A stretch of DNA of 64,000 nucleotides from Bacteroidota bacterium (GTDB taxonomy: Bacteria; Bacteroidota; Bacteroidia; Chitinophagales; BACL12). Each line of letters begins with the position of its first letter. Position 1 is the stretch's first letter. Made by a program: the position numbers and the translations under genes. Location of the stretch: NCBI GenBank assembly GCA_016706865.1, contig JADJIS010000001.1, positions 620,001 through 684,000 of the forward strand, written 5' to 3'. This document shows positions 36,220 to 45,978 of this stretch, in pieces. The notes beneath the pieces were generated by a model. The model worked only from the letters and a program-made list of their open reading frames with translations. It was not told the DNA's origin and did not search any database.

Positions 36220-36453
36220 TCATATTCTGAATGCCTGATTCGCTCCCTTTCCGGTATATTTATATTGGCAATCATCTGTCAGGAAACACTCGCCAACAGG
36301 CACCGTTTCGATTATAATCTCCCTTATCTCAGGGGTATAAATTTCATCGGAGTTCTAGCACGCAATTCCATAGTAAATTTCGCCACTACACACTCCAATT
36401 GTAAAGCAAGTAAGCAAGGCAATTACCCAAAGTGTGATGATAATTTTTTTCAT
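36220..36453 (-). pseudogene. Remnant of a small secreted protein with in-frame TAG
   Basis: Starts MKKIIITLWVIALLTCFTIG, a convincing signal peptide, continues VCSGEIYYGIAC and meets TAG (36357-36355). The same frame goes on for 45 codons (NSDEIYTPEIREIIIETVP...GKGANQAFRI) to TGA. The sense-like wording on both sides of the TAG suggests one point mutation in a 77-aa protein. A 32-aa secreted peptide is the alternative. Confidence 0.5.
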
Positions 36454-36802
36454 TGTAATTTGATATACAAGAAGAAAATAATGCAATTGTATTGTGATAA
36501 TGGACAGATATTATTTGAAGTTCAACTACTTTTTTACGAAGTAGCAAATTTTTTTAGGTATTGTTTTCCTCATTTCTAGTGTTTATTTAAACACTGGTTG
36601 TTACTTATTTGACATACACATTAATAATAAATATATGTGTACGGAGGTAAAGTAGGGTATAACAAACATAATACGATTTATAAACAGGGTAGTGGAAAAA
36701 TAGCACTTGGTTGTAAACAGCTTTTAGTTTTAATTTTATTCCCTAAGGAGTAACGTTCTTATTTTTATTGGAAGTGGAATCTAGGTTCAACTTTACATAA
36801 AA

Positions 36803-36836
36803 AAAGAGACCTGAGTGTGAAGACTCAGATCTCTTT
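36803..36836 (-). terminator. Minus-strand terminator-like hairpin
   Basis: AAAGAGA and CTGAGT pair with ACTCAG and TCTCTTT around a 6-nt loop (one mismatch); on the minus strand seven T follow. Confidence 0.6.
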
Positions 36837-36963
36837 GTAGAGTTTTAAAAATGTTCTTTGTTTAATCGTAAGCCAAAGATACTTACCTATAAATATTTCG
36901 CAAATTAAATTTTCAACAGATTTTTTTTAAAATGTTCATTTCATGGTGCATTAGTGCCGTGCA

Positions 36964-37189
36964 ATGCTGCAAATCAAATCATTACAAATCCCGCAATCTC
37001 GTCGGGTGACTCTGATAGGAAGTGTATTCTATCATAATCCTTTTATTTATGATTCTTTCATTAAGAACGGATGGAGTTTTGTGCGTGGTACTTCAGGTAC
37101 CCTATAAAATCGTCGATGGAGAAAAACATTTCGGCACAGCCGGAGAGACGTTTGATCTGTTGATTCCTGTATCAGAATTTAACTGGTAA
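36964..37189 (+). pseudogene. Frameshifted remnant of a small protein
   Basis: Frame 1 reads ...TLIGSVFYHNPFIYDSFIKNGWSFVRGTSG to TAA at 37105; the next frame carries on as PYKIVDGEKHFGTAGETFDLLIPVSEFNW to TAA at 37187-37189. The joint is near 37096-37102. A plus-strand hairpin follows seven bases after the stop, as expected for a true gene end. Family unknown. Confidence 0.45.
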
Positions 37190-37195
37190 TCCACT

Positions 37196-37226
37196 GAAGG
37201 GGTGAGTCTAGAACGCTTACCCCTTC
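37196..37226 (+). terminator. Terminator-like hairpin after the 36964-37189 remnant
   Basis: GAAGGGGTGAG pairs with CTTACCCCTTC (11 bp with one G:T), followed by TTTA on the plus strand. Confidence 0.55.
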
Positions 37227-37270
37227 TTTAAAATTCTGAAATAGAAAAGAGTGAATCAAACATAAACAAA

Positions 37271-37292
37271 AAAGGGTTATTAATAACCCTTT
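37271..37292 (-). terminator. Perfect palindromic terminator, minus strand
   Basis: Half AAAGGGTTATT followed by its exact complement; the minus strand has six T after it, the plus strand only TTTC. Confidence 0.6.
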
Positions 37293-37487
37293 CAAAATAG
37301 TAAGATTAGTATTCGGCGAAGCTGTCAAACATATAACAGCGCTCACATTAGAGGTCGGAGAAGGAGTTGTCTCATTAGCAATGACTGAAACCGTTAACCC
37401 CGAATTCAATAACTCAGAGACCTGCATTTTGGTTAGCGCCTATGCGGGTTTTCTGTTTTTTGTCAAAAATAATAATTTCAATAAAAA

Positions 37488-37513
37488 AACCTGAACTCTA
37501 GACAGCTCAGGTT
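37488..37513 (-). terminator. Minus-strand terminator-like hairpin
   Basis: AACCTGA/TCAGGTT stem with a 12-nt loop; seven T follow on the minus strand. What is transcribed into it (from about 37600 leftwards) is unclear. Confidence 0.55.
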
Positions 37514-37870
37514 AAACTTTTTGGTGTTTACTTCATAGAATGTTTTGAAAAGTGTGAACACCTCCTTTTACAAACTATTCAGTCACTAAGAACGGCACAA
37601 AATTACACCTAACGATTAATATACCAAATTATTATATAATATTTAATATCCAAATCACCGAGAAAGCAACATAAAACGCCCCAATCTGCGTCATCCACGT
37701 TCCCATTGCTGAGATGTAAAATCAACACTCCCGGCCCACAAATTAACTTTTTAACCTGGTTTCCATTAATTACCAAATTATCAGATTACCAAATTAATAA
37801 ATGCTCAAAAGTTTGGTTTTTTCAAAATAAACAAAGAACTTTGTATTTCAAAGTATAAAATCTAAACAAA

Positions 37871-39247
37871 ATGGAAGACCAAGACAATCCTCAAGGTTTC
37901 GACCGGATAAATTTCTGGTTCAGGACCTCTGTTACTTTTAAACTGTTTACTATCTGTTTTCTCGCTCTTATCATGCTGATACCTGCCTCTATGATACAGG
38001 AAATAATTAATGAAAGAGAGCGTTTGAGTGCCGAAACAATTGATGAAGTGAGCAATAATGTGGCATCAGCTCAGGAACTTATCGGGCCTGTTATTACAGT
38101 TCCACTAATTGTACCTCCTCTTGCAAACGGGCAAATACCAGAAACTAATTATCTGCATATTCTGCCGGAACATCTCAATATTTCCGGAGATGTAAATCCT
38201 CAAAAATTAGAGAGAGGAATTTACCAGGCAATTGTTTATGAAACTGATCTGAGTATTTCCGGAAATTTTGATCTGGCAGCAATTTCCACAATTCAATTAA
38301 GTGGTGTTCCAAATTGGGATAAGGCAATTCTTAATTTAGGTATTACAGATATGCGCGGAATAAAAAATCAATTAGTTGTAGATATAAATGGAAGTCCAAA
38401 TGCAGTAATTGCAGGAACGAGTCAACATCAAATTGCATCCTCCGGAGTAAGTATTCCTTTAAAAGGAATTTCAGAAATGCTAAATAATAAAATTGATTTT
38501 AAATATGACCTTGATCTTCAGGGCAGTAATAATTTATCTTTTATCCCGATAGGAAATACAACAGATATAAAAATAAAATCCACCTGGAATGCACCGAGTT
38601 TTAACGGTACATTTTTACCGGATGAACGATCTGTTTCCGATTCAGGATTTGAAGCACAATGGCATATTTTGCAGCTCAATCGAAATTATCCGCAAATGTG
38701 GGAAGGAAATATGTATTCTGAAACCATGCACAGCTCTGCGTTTGGGGTGGATCTTATAGAATCACTGGATGATTATCAAAAATCGATGCGTTCGGTAAAA
38801 TATGCAATTCTCATTATTGCTTCCACCTTTCTTGTATTTTTTCTTGTGGAAATGATGAATGGAAAAAGAATACATCCTTTTCAATATATTTTAGTGGGAT
38901 TGGCGCTGTGTTTATTTTATATTTTGCTTGTCGCAATTTCAGAACAATTAAATTTTAATGCAGCTTACATCATTTCCGCTGCCGCAATTGTTGTTATGAT
39001 ATCGTTGTATTCCATATCCATATTTACTTCGAAAAAATTATCCTTTTTATTATTTGCGATCTTAACCGTGTTATATGGATTTCTTTTTGTCACATTACAA
39101 ATGTCGGATTACGCTTTGCTTACCGGAAGTATAGGATTAACAATTATGTTGGCTTCAACAATGTATTTTACCAGAAATATAAATTGGTATACTATCAGAA
39201 GAAAACATATCGACAATCCCGAATTAAAATTAAATGAAACCAAATAA
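37871..39247 (+). CDS. creD: Inner membrane protein CreD
   Basis: Cell-envelope protein of the CreD family. One N-terminal transmembrane helix (about 22-42), a large extracytoplasmic domain with the family's PASMIQEIINERERLSAET and GPVITVPLIVPP segments, then FGVDLIESLDDYQKSMRSVKYAILII leading into about six C-terminal helices. 458 aa is the usual length. No creBC genes in the window, so its regulation is not evident. Confidence 0.93.
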   Translation: MEDQDNPQGFDRINFWFRTSVTFKLFTICFLALIMLIPASMIQEIINERERLSAETIDEVSNNVASAQELIGPVITVPLIVPPLANGQIPETNYLHILPEHLNISGDVNPQKLERGIYQAIVYETDLSISGNFDLAAISTIQLSGVPNWDKAILNLGITDMRGIKNQLVVDINGSPNAVIAGTSQHQIASSGVSIPLKGISEMLNNKIDFKYDLDLQGSNNLSFIPIGNTTDIKIKSTWNAPSFNGTFLPDERSVSDSGFEAQWHILQLNRNYPQMWEGNMYSETMHSSAFGVDLIESLDDYQKSMRSVKYAILIIASTFLVFFLVEMMNGKRIHPFQYILVGLALCLFYILLVAISEQLNFNAAYIISAAAIVVMISLYSISIFTSKKLSFLLFAILTVLYGFLFVTLQMSDYALLTGSIGLTIMLASTMYFTRNINWYTIRRKHIDNPELKLNETK

Positions 39248-39286
39248 TTGGTTTTAAAATACCTCCTGAAAATTCCCTTAAATGTG

Positions 39287-39317
39287 AAAGGTCTCCTCTG
39301 ATCAGGGAGACTTTTTT
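39287..39317 (+). terminator. Terminator after creD
   Basis: GTCTCC...GGAGAC stem flanked by AAAG and TTTTTTT, 40 bases after the creD stop. Confidence 0.8.
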
Positions 39318-39452
39318 TATGCAATTATTTTGTTTAAGAATTAATTCAACACGTTTTTTTTCGGTTGGAATTGTAACTTTTTGGTCTTTTAGCATTCTAA
39401 CCAGCTATACATATATAATTTTTTATTAATTTCGTAACTCCAAATTCAAAAA

Positions 39453-41093
39453 ATGAAAAGACTCATTGTTGTTATTACTGCAGTATTTGCCTCCGCTGCT
39501 TTACAGTCCCAAACTACCTGGGAAATGGCGTATAATGTGATACAAACCAATTGCGGAGGATGTCACATTGCAGGTCATGAAAGTGGTCTCGACCTTAGTG
39601 GGACCATAGATGCAGTATATGATAATTTGTACGATGTGAGCCCTAGCAATGCAGTTTCCCTTGCAAAAGGTTACAAAAGAGTATTGCCCGGCGACCCCTA
39701 TAAAAGTTTTATTTTCAGCAAGATCAATAATAGCCTGGCCCTTGATGTAAATTTAGAGGCTGGCGAAGGAATTGCTTGTCCCCAAGGCACAGATCCCATG
39801 AATAATAAGGATATTGAATTAATAAGACAATGGATAATTTATGGTGCGTTGGAAAGTGACACGTTGGTTGATGTAGCATTAATTGCTGATTTTTATGATA
39901 ACGACGGATTTCAAAGTATAGAATCTCCTCCGGCTCCTCCCGCACCGGGTGAAGGATTTCAAGTGCATTTCGGACCTTTCTTTTTATGGCCGGAAACCGA
40001 ACATGAATATTGGTTAAAATTTCCGACAAATATTCCCGAAGATGTGGAAGTAACACGTGTGGAAACTTTTATGGGTGAATATTCACATCATTTTATTACC
40101 TATAAATATTCCAATGCAGCTATTGGCGCCGCTGCCGCTTCGGGTTTACATGATCTGGCGGCTGTGGATGTTTTTAATACGGTTCTTGTAAGTGCAAATC
40201 AAAATCCTTTTGATCTGGTATTACCTCCAAATACTGCATTATTTTGGGAAGCTAATGCAGTGCTTGATCTCAATTCGCATTATTTAAATTATGCAACCGA
40301 AAAATCGGAAGCATGCGAAGCATATATTAATATTTATACTCAACCGGCAGGTACGGCAATTCAACAAATGATCCCTGTTTTATTGTCGGATGATGGATTT
40401 TATATTCCGAACGATGGTGTTCCTTATACACATGATGCTGTGGCATATGATAATTCTGCTGATCCTGAAGATGAGATATTTATCTGGTCGATGACAAGCC
40501 ATACACACAGACATGGGTCAGATTTTAATATTTACTTGCGCAATCCCGATGGTTCAAAAGGTGAACAATTATTTGATGCTGCATGTGGCGCAACAGAAGG
40601 TGTTCCGGGATGTTTGGATGAAATTTATGATTATCGCCATCCACCTGTAAGGTTTTGGGAAAGTATGAAACCCGCTAAACCGAAATATGGAATTATTTAT
40701 GAAACAACCTGGATAAATGAAGAAGATCATGATCTCTATTTTGGTCTTACAAGTGAGGATGAAATGCAGGTAATGTGGTACTTATATCTTGAAGATACTA
40801 CGGGATTAAATTTGCCAGTTGCAATTAACGATATTGAACAAGAAGAATCCGCAATAAAAATATTTCCAAATCCTGCACACGACATAATTTATATTAATGC
40901 AGAAATTGATCTTTCAGGATCAATGGTTACCATTACCGACCTGACAGGAAAAATAATAAAACAGGAAATTACCAATTATTCCGGTTCTAAATATTATCAA
41001 ATGGATATTAAAGGATTTACTCCCGGTATTTATTTAATTAATATTTTGCGAAATGATGGTGCAAATTCAAGTGCGAAAATAATTATACAATAA
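39453..41093 (+). CDS. T9SS-secreted cytochrome c / PHM-like copper monooxygenase fusion
   Basis: Signal peptide (1-20), a cytochrome c-like domain with heme motif Cys34-Gly-Gly-Cys37-His38 ending in the WIIYGA helix (about 130), then a domain whose copper ligands match peptidylglycine hydroxylating monooxygenase: His212-His213 (GEYSHHF), His276 (NSHYLNY), His350-x-His352 (SHTHRHG) and Met438 (EDEMQV). The distances between ligands are close to those in PHM (65, 70, 70). A T9SS type A sorting domain closes it (IFPNPAHDI...KIIIQ). Likely an extracellular copper oxidoreductase; substrate unknown. Its paralogue follows at 41430. Confidence 0.85.
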   Translation: MKRLIVVITAVFASAALQSQTTWEMAYNVIQTNCGGCHIAGHESGLDLSGTIDAVYDNLYDVSPSNAVSLAKGYKRVLPGDPYKSFIFSKINNSLALDVNLEAGEGIACPQGTDPMNNKDIELIRQWIIYGALESDTLVDVALIADFYDNDGFQSIESPPAPPAPGEGFQVHFGPFFLWPETEHEYWLKFPTNIPEDVEVTRVETFMGEYSHHFITYKYSNAAIGAAAASGLHDLAAVDVFNTVLVSANQNPFDLVLPPNTALFWEANAVLDLNSHYLNYATEKSEACEAYINIYTQPAGTAIQQMIPVLLSDDGFYIPNDGVPYTHDAVAYDNSADPEDEIFIWSMTSHTHRHGSDFNIYLRNPDGSKGEQLFDAACGATEGVPGCLDEIYDYRHPPVRFWESMKPAKPKYGIIYETTWINEEDHDLYFGLTSEDEMQVMWYLYLEDTTGLNLPVAINDIEQEESAIKIFPNPAHDIIYINAEIDLSGSMVTITDLTGKIIKQEITNYSGSKYYQMDIKGFTPGIYLINILRNDGANSSAKIIIQ

Positions 41094-41429
41094 GGAGAGG
41101 AGAGAGGAGAAAGGAGAGAGGAGTTTAAATTTCTTGCGAAATTTTTTTTGGGACGGCACATTAGTGAGACCCTCGCTGGGAGCGAGAGCCTCACTGGCTT
41201 CGGGTTTGGTAATTTTTGCAAATCTCACCGTTAGTTTTCTTTGGTCGTTTACCATTAGTGAGACCCTCGCTGGGAGCGAGAGCCTCACTGGTTGCAGGTT
41301 TAGTAATTTTTGCAAATCCGACCCTTTGTTTTCCTTTGTCGCTTTCCCTTGTCCTTCATCAAGTCATATGTCCTATGTCTTATATCCTATGTCCTATTTT
41401 CAGTATTTTTGATTGCGAAAACCCACATC
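41094..41429. repeat. Tandem ~94-bp repeats with nested hairpin between the two paralogues
   Basis: The 39-bp blocks 41159-41197 and 41253-41291 are identical; about 30 following bases are similar (TAATTTTTGCAAATC). Each block folds as AGTGAG-acc-CTCGCT-ggg-AGCGAG-agc-CTCACT. Before them lies a purine tract of GGAGAGGAGA words (41094-41122) and a hairpin AAATTTC-TTGC-GAAATTT; after them the GACATAGGA-type words in inverse orientation. No gene: open frames across it come from the repeats. Confidence 0.8.
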
Positions 41430-43073
41430 ATGAAAAATTTTCTTTTACTCTTTACCGGAATTTTTACTTGCACACTTGCTTTTAATCAGAGCTCAACATG
41501 GGAAAATGTTTATTCCATTATTCAGACAAATTGTTCGGGTTGTCATGTGGCGGGACATGTAAGCGGCTTGGATATGAGCGGCACAATTAGTGAAACTTAT
41601 GATGTACTTTATGATGTTGTACCCACAAACATTGTTTCTGCAGATAAACATTATAAAAGAGTAACTCCCGGCAACCCTTATAAAAGTTTTATTTTCAACA
41701 AAATAAATAATGGTTTGGCGTTGGATGTAAATCTGGTTACCGGTGAGGGTGAAGCTTGTCCTCAAGGTGCCTCACCGCTCGACGAAAAAGAAATTGAACT
41801 CATTCGCCAATGGATATTATATGGAGCTTTTGAAACGGGTACTTTGGTGGATGAAACTTTAATTGCAGATTTTTATGATAACGACGGAATTCAATCTGTT
41901 CCATCACCACCTTCCGCACCTCCTGTTGGGGAAGGTTATCAAATTCATTATGGTCCTTTCTTTTTATGGCCTGAGGAAGAACATGAATATTGGTATAAAT
42001 TAGAAACCGACGAATCTGATACTATAGAAGTAAACAGATTAGATACCTATATGGGAGAATATTCTCACCATTTTATTATGTATAAATATTATAACACTGC
42101 AATCGCTTCTTCGGTGGAATATGGAATTCACGATGGCCCTGATTTTAATGGTGTGGAATTAGTTTATGGTCACCAATTTTCCGACAGTCTTAAACTCCCG
42201 AGTAAAACTGCATTTAGTTGGGCAAATACTACAATTTTAAATTTAAACACGCATTACATTAATTACAGCAGTGATAAATCGCTCGCATGTGAGGTGTATA
42301 TAAATGTTTTCACACAGGAAAAAGGTACAGCAGCACAGATAATGTACACAACACGAAAATCAAATTCCGATCTCGATATTCCAAACGATAGTTTACCACA
42401 TACATTTATCGATACATCATTTGGTTTTGGTCATGGTGAAGATCAAATGTTTGTTTGGGCAATGACTTCGCATACACATAAATACGGAGCCGATTTCGAT
42501 ATTTTTAAAAGAACAGAAGCAGGTGAAAAAGGCGAACAAATATTCGATGCTTCCTGCGGTGCAACCAATGGAGCTCCGGGTTGTCTTGATGAAATTTATG
42601 ATTATCATCATCCCCCAACCAGAAAATGGCCGATGATGATTCCAGTTAGGTGGATGGATGGTTTTATTTATGAAGCCACCTTTATTAATGATGGTCCGGT
42701 TCCGGTACATTTTGGAATGACTGCAGAAGATGAAATGGCAGTATTCATGTATTTTTATGTAGATGATACAACGGGATTAAATTTATCGGAAGAAGAAACT
42801 GCCATAGAAAATATTTTAACGTCAACTTTCCCCGTCTTTCCCAATCCCGCAGATAATACAATATTTATTCATGCAAATGAAACATTAAATGACATTTTAA
42901 TTTCCATTTCGGATATTACAGGAAAAGTAATTATTGAAGATCAGCAAAATTTATCAGGTACTTCAAGTAATTATTTATCTATGGATGTTTCCGGTCTTCC
43001 ACCCGGTATGTATATTTTACAGGGAAAAGAAAATGGAATTTGTAGATTTAATGAAAAGATAGTTATAAAATAA
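41430..43073 (+). CDS. T9SS-secreted cytochrome c / PHM-like copper monooxygenase fusion (paralogue)
   Basis: Same architecture as the preceding gene: signal peptide (1-20), heme motif Cys35-Ser-Gly-Cys38-His39, GEYSHHFIMYKY, LNTHYINY, SHTHKYGADF, EDEMAVF, CLDEIYDYHHPP, and a T9SS sorting domain (VFPNPADNT...KIVIK). All predicted copper ligands are kept. ATG at 41430 gives a clean signal peptide; the frame is open 40 codons further upstream only because it runs through repeat DNA. A tandem duplication with considerable divergence. Confidence 0.85.
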   Translation: MKNFLLLFTGIFTCTLAFNQSSTWENVYSIIQTNCSGCHVAGHVSGLDMSGTISETYDVLYDVVPTNIVSADKHYKRVTPGNPYKSFIFNKINNGLALDVNLVTGEGEACPQGASPLDEKEIELIRQWILYGAFETGTLVDETLIADFYDNDGIQSVPSPPSAPPVGEGYQIHYGPFFLWPEEEHEYWYKLETDESDTIEVNRLDTYMGEYSHHFIMYKYYNTAIASSVEYGIHDGPDFNGVELVYGHQFSDSLKLPSKTAFSWANTTILNLNTHYINYSSDKSLACEVYINVFTQEKGTAAQIMYTTRKSNSDLDIPNDSLPHTFIDTSFGFGHGEDQMFVWAMTSHTHKYGADFDIFKRTEAGEKGEQIFDASCGATNGAPGCLDEIYDYHHPPTRKWPMMIPVRWMDGFIYEATFINDGPVPVHFGMTAEDEMAVFMYFYVDDTTGLNLSEEETAIENILTSTFPVFPNPADNTIFIHANETLNDILISISDITGKVIIEDQQNLSGTSSNYLSMDVSGLPPGMYILQGKENGICRFNEKIVIK

Positions 43074-43104
43074 GTGCCGCAGTAATTATTACTACAGCAC
43101 TTAT
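43070..43104. terminator. Bidirectional terminator between convergent genes
   Basis: ATAAGTGC pairs with GCACTTAT and encloses AGTAAT/ATTACT; T-rich on both sides. It sits between the stops of the genes ending at 43073 (+) and 43112 (-). Confidence 0.75.
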
Positions 43105-43111
43105 TTTTACA

Positions 43112-45868
43112 TTATTTTGAAATAATAACCTTTTCCGTATGAACATTGGAATCACCTGATAATTTGATCAGATAAATTCCATTTGCAATTCCTTCCACAT
43201 TAAATTCTATTTTACTTTTTGGAGAAATTATTACGGAATGTTCTACCAGTTTTCCTTCCAAGGTAAATAATTCCATTAATTTAAATTCTTCACATCCCTC
43301 CGCGTAAATAATTTGCGTGACAGGATTGGGATAAATGGATACAGTATTTTCCATTGTTCCACATTTTAATGGCGTATTAATGGTAACCTTTACCGATTTA
43401 TCAGAAAAAACACCATCGCATTTTGCTTTTACCGTAATTTTATTTGATGTTCCGGGTGTTAAAGATGTAAATACATAACTATTTGATAAAGTATTATAAT
43501 TAAAGGTAGAACCACCAACCACTTTTTGGGTAATGCGATACGAATCTGCAGAAGGAACTACATCCCAACTCAATGTAGCACCTGTTGCGGTAACACCACT
43601 CACAACTAAATTTACCGGTGCAGAACAATTATCAATTAATCCTCTGTACAACCCATTTCCAAAACTTGTTATCCAAATTTCATCTTCATTAAATGGGTTA
43701 AAAATAACCCTCACCGGATGTTGAAATGGATAATTTGTAACGGGAGAAAATGTGGGTGAAGCAACATTAAGATCATTCGTTATCCATAAACCATCAGATT
43801 CGGTTGTTGCATACATTTGTGTTGCGTCATTCGGATTTATTGTTACTGATTCTACCCTGTCCAGTGAATTTATTTTTGTCCAGGATGTACCGCGATTTGT
43901 TGTTTTATAAATTCCTCCCAAACCATTTGGCGCTCCTCCCCAACCGGAAAATACAGCGCAATAAAAAGTATTTTGCGAAACATCATTTTCATCAATGATT
44001 AAATCCTTTGTCCAATAAAACATTCCCGGATCAGAAATATCTGTCCAGGTACTTCCACCATTTGTCGATTTAAATACTCCACTGCTCGCGGTAAAAACTC
44101 CTGCTGCTGATCTTCTCCCAGAATAAACTGCAATGAGTGTTCCGTCATTTAATACATGAATATTATAAGGATGCCCTTCTGTGCGCGGGGGATTTGTTAA
44201 TTTAACCCAGGTTGATGCAGCACCAAGATTTATATTACTCGAAACATAAATTCCTCCCACACCCGAATTAATAACACATGCATACATTTTATTTGCCACA
44301 TTGGGATCTAATGTGATCCAAATTACAGGATCAACAAAATCGTGTAATACACTCCATGCAGTTCCATTGTCGGTCGAATATAATATTCGTCCTGTAGCAC
44401 CATCAATATTAGCATCCATTAAATAAGTGCTTTGATACATATCGTGTGCACTGGAAGTAGCTGCATATATTTTTCCGCTGGAAGGTTCGTGAATTACTTT
44501 ATACACCGAATTTTCTGTAAGTGTTGTATAATTTTTATTCCATTTTACTCCGGCATCTATTGATTTAATTGCAGTAATATCAGAAAATCCTGCAAATACT
44601 TTATTGATATCGCTCCAGCATAAGGTCCAGCAACTGGTATTTTCAATTCCAACACCTGCGTAATTTTTCCCTTTCACGATATCCAGATTAATTGGATTCT
44701 GATCTGCGGGATTTACATATTGTTGTTTCCAAATTGTTCCGCCATCGTTCGTAAAATGCGGAAATCCCAATCCTGTAATTACAGCAACATTTGCATTAGT
44801 GGAAGAAACATCAAATCCCTCAGCAAATTCATCGTAATACCAACCTTCGTCACCATTATCACCCTGATAACCGGTATAAATGTTTTCGTTGTTATTCGTT
44901 AATAATACAGCACTCCAACTTGTTCCGCCATTTGTAGTTTTGTATACAATGGGATATCCAGTTGAAGTATTTCCACCGGCACAATAAGCAACATTGATAT
45001 TATTTTCTGCCATATCAATAAAAAATGGTTTGTTGCTTCCTGAAATTCCTGTTGCGGATGTCACCCAACTTCCCCCAACCGTATAATCCATTTTATAAAT
45101 GGATTTATAATAAGAAAAATCGGCACCGGTAATTCCGGGATAAATATCCACAAGATCAAACCCTGTTATAAATAAACGTGTTGTTGCACCCACCCTGGCT
45201 CCGGTAAATGAAATAATTCCTCGGCCTGCCGGTAATCCGGTAAGTGCGTATGATGTAAATGTTGCTCCATTATCCGTTGATACAATTAAATTTTTTGCAG
45301 CGCCGATATAAATATTTGTTCCATCAAAAAACACACCGCCAACATGCGCTGCACCACTTCCCATATTTGTATAAATATTGGTGAAACTTATTCCGCCATT
45401 GGAAGAAAAATATATTCTGTTGTAGGAAGAAATGATTAGCCTTTGGGTGGAATTATCATCCGCAAAAATGGAGTAACAATCACCGGAAGTTGGATCGCTG
45501 ATGGGTGTCCAGTTAATTCCACCGTCGGTTGATTTAACCGGAAAATTAGTTTCTGTAAAAAAATCATTATCCACTGCATACCGTATTAAATTATCCGCAG
45601 TAAAGGCAACCTTGGCAGAAATAACAGACGTTAATTTGCCGAATGGAAGCGTTTCCCAATTAACCCCTGAATTTGTAGTGTGATACATACCTGTCATATC
45701 GCAGGTTATGTACATTTCATTGGAATTTAACGGATTAACAGAGGGTGAAAATAAGGCGCCACCACCGCCGATACCTCTGCTTTCCCAAAGTACATCCTGA
45801 GCAAATAAATGTGTCGAAAATTGTGTGTATATGGCAATTACGAACAGGTAAAGTAATTTTTTAAACAT
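43112..45868 (-). CDS. T9SS-secreted Asp-box beta-propeller protein (GH74/sortilin-like)
   Basis: 918 aa. Signal peptide ending LFAQ. Many Asp-box motifs (S/T-x-D/N-G-G-x-x-W): STDGGINW, STDNGTAWS, KTTNGGTSWS, STNGGSTWT, KTTNRGTSW, TNDGGTIW, in the layout of two seven-bladed propellers as in GH74 xyloglucanases and sortilin. An FnIII domain (about 755-840, WDVVPSADSYRITQKV) and a T9SS sorting domain (IYPNPVTQI...KVIISK) follow. It may be a glycan hydrolase or only a binding protein; GH74 catalytic Asp residues cannot be assigned by eye. Confidence 0.78.
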   Translation of the reverse strand: MFKKLLYLFVIAIYTQFSTHLFAQDVLWESRGIGGGGALFSPSVNPLNSNEMYITCDMTGMYHTTNSGVNWETLPFGKLTSVISAKVAFTADNLIRYAVDNDFFTETNFPVKSTDGGINWTPISDPTSGDCYSIFADDNSTQRLIISSYNRIYFSSNGGISFTNIYTNMGSGAAHVGGVFFDGTNIYIGAAKNLIVSTDNGATFTSYALTGLPAGRGIISFTGARVGATTRLFITGFDLVDIYPGITGADFSYYKSIYKMDYTVGGSWVTSATGISGSNKPFFIDMAENNINVAYCAGGNTSTGYPIVYKTTNGGTSWSAVLLTNNNENIYTGYQGDNGDEGWYYDEFAEGFDVSSTNANVAVITGLGFPHFTNDGGTIWKQQYVNPADQNPINLDIVKGKNYAGVGIENTSCWTLCWSDINKVFAGFSDITAIKSIDAGVKWNKNYTTLTENSVYKVIHEPSSGKIYAATSSAHDMYQSTYLMDANIDGATGRILYSTDNGTAWSVLHDFVDPVIWITLDPNVANKMYACVINSGVGGIYVSSNINLGAASTWVKLTNPPRTEGHPYNIHVLNDGTLIAVYSGRRSAAGVFTASSGVFKSTNGGSTWTDISDPGMFYWTKDLIIDENDVSQNTFYCAVFSGWGGAPNGLGGIYKTTNRGTSWTKINSLDRVESVTINPNDATQMYATTESDGLWITNDLNVASPTFSPVTNYPFQHPVRVIFNPFNEDEIWITSFGNGLYRGLIDNCSAPVNLVVSGVTATGATLSWDVVPSADSYRITQKVVGGSTFNYNTLSNSYVFTSLTPGTSNKITVKAKCDGVFSDKSVKVTINTPLKCGTMENTVSIYPNPVTQIIYAEGCEEFKLMELFTLEGKLVEHSVIISPKSKIEFNVEGIANGIYLIKLSGDSNVHTEKVIISK

Positions 45869-45978
45869 AAAAAGCAGTTTTAACAGTTAAATTGCGTGTA
45901 TGCAGTAATGGAAGATAACTACAATATTAATGTATTTGTTAAAACTAAACAAAATTGCAATAGCAAAAAAAATATCGA

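Larger units (their letters stand above)
36019..37870. other. 1.85-kb interval without intact genes
   Basis: Contents: ATGTACCGAT-type repeats (36002-36045), AAATTACCA-type words (36085-36140 and 37765-37800), two gene remnants (36220-36453 minus and 36964-37189 plus) and a set of terminator-like hairpins described separately. A further hairpin, AGTGTTT-ATTT-AAACACT, lies at 36578-36595. Short open frames here (for example 36265-36579) lack codon character. Confidence 0.6.

Noticed and set aside
36265..36579. 104-aa plus-strand open frame
   Set aside because: Overlaps the minus-strand signal-peptide remnant, has no family-like features and begins without a plausible ribosome site.
37179..37427. 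82-aa minus-strand open frame
   Set aside because: It reads through a perfect terminator hairpin (37271-37292) and another hairpin (37196-37226), so a real gene of this extent is unlikely.
41030..41485. Several overlapping open frames with similar repeated wording (RVSLM, EALAPSEGL)
   Set aside because: They are translations of the two nested-hairpin blocks on both strands.
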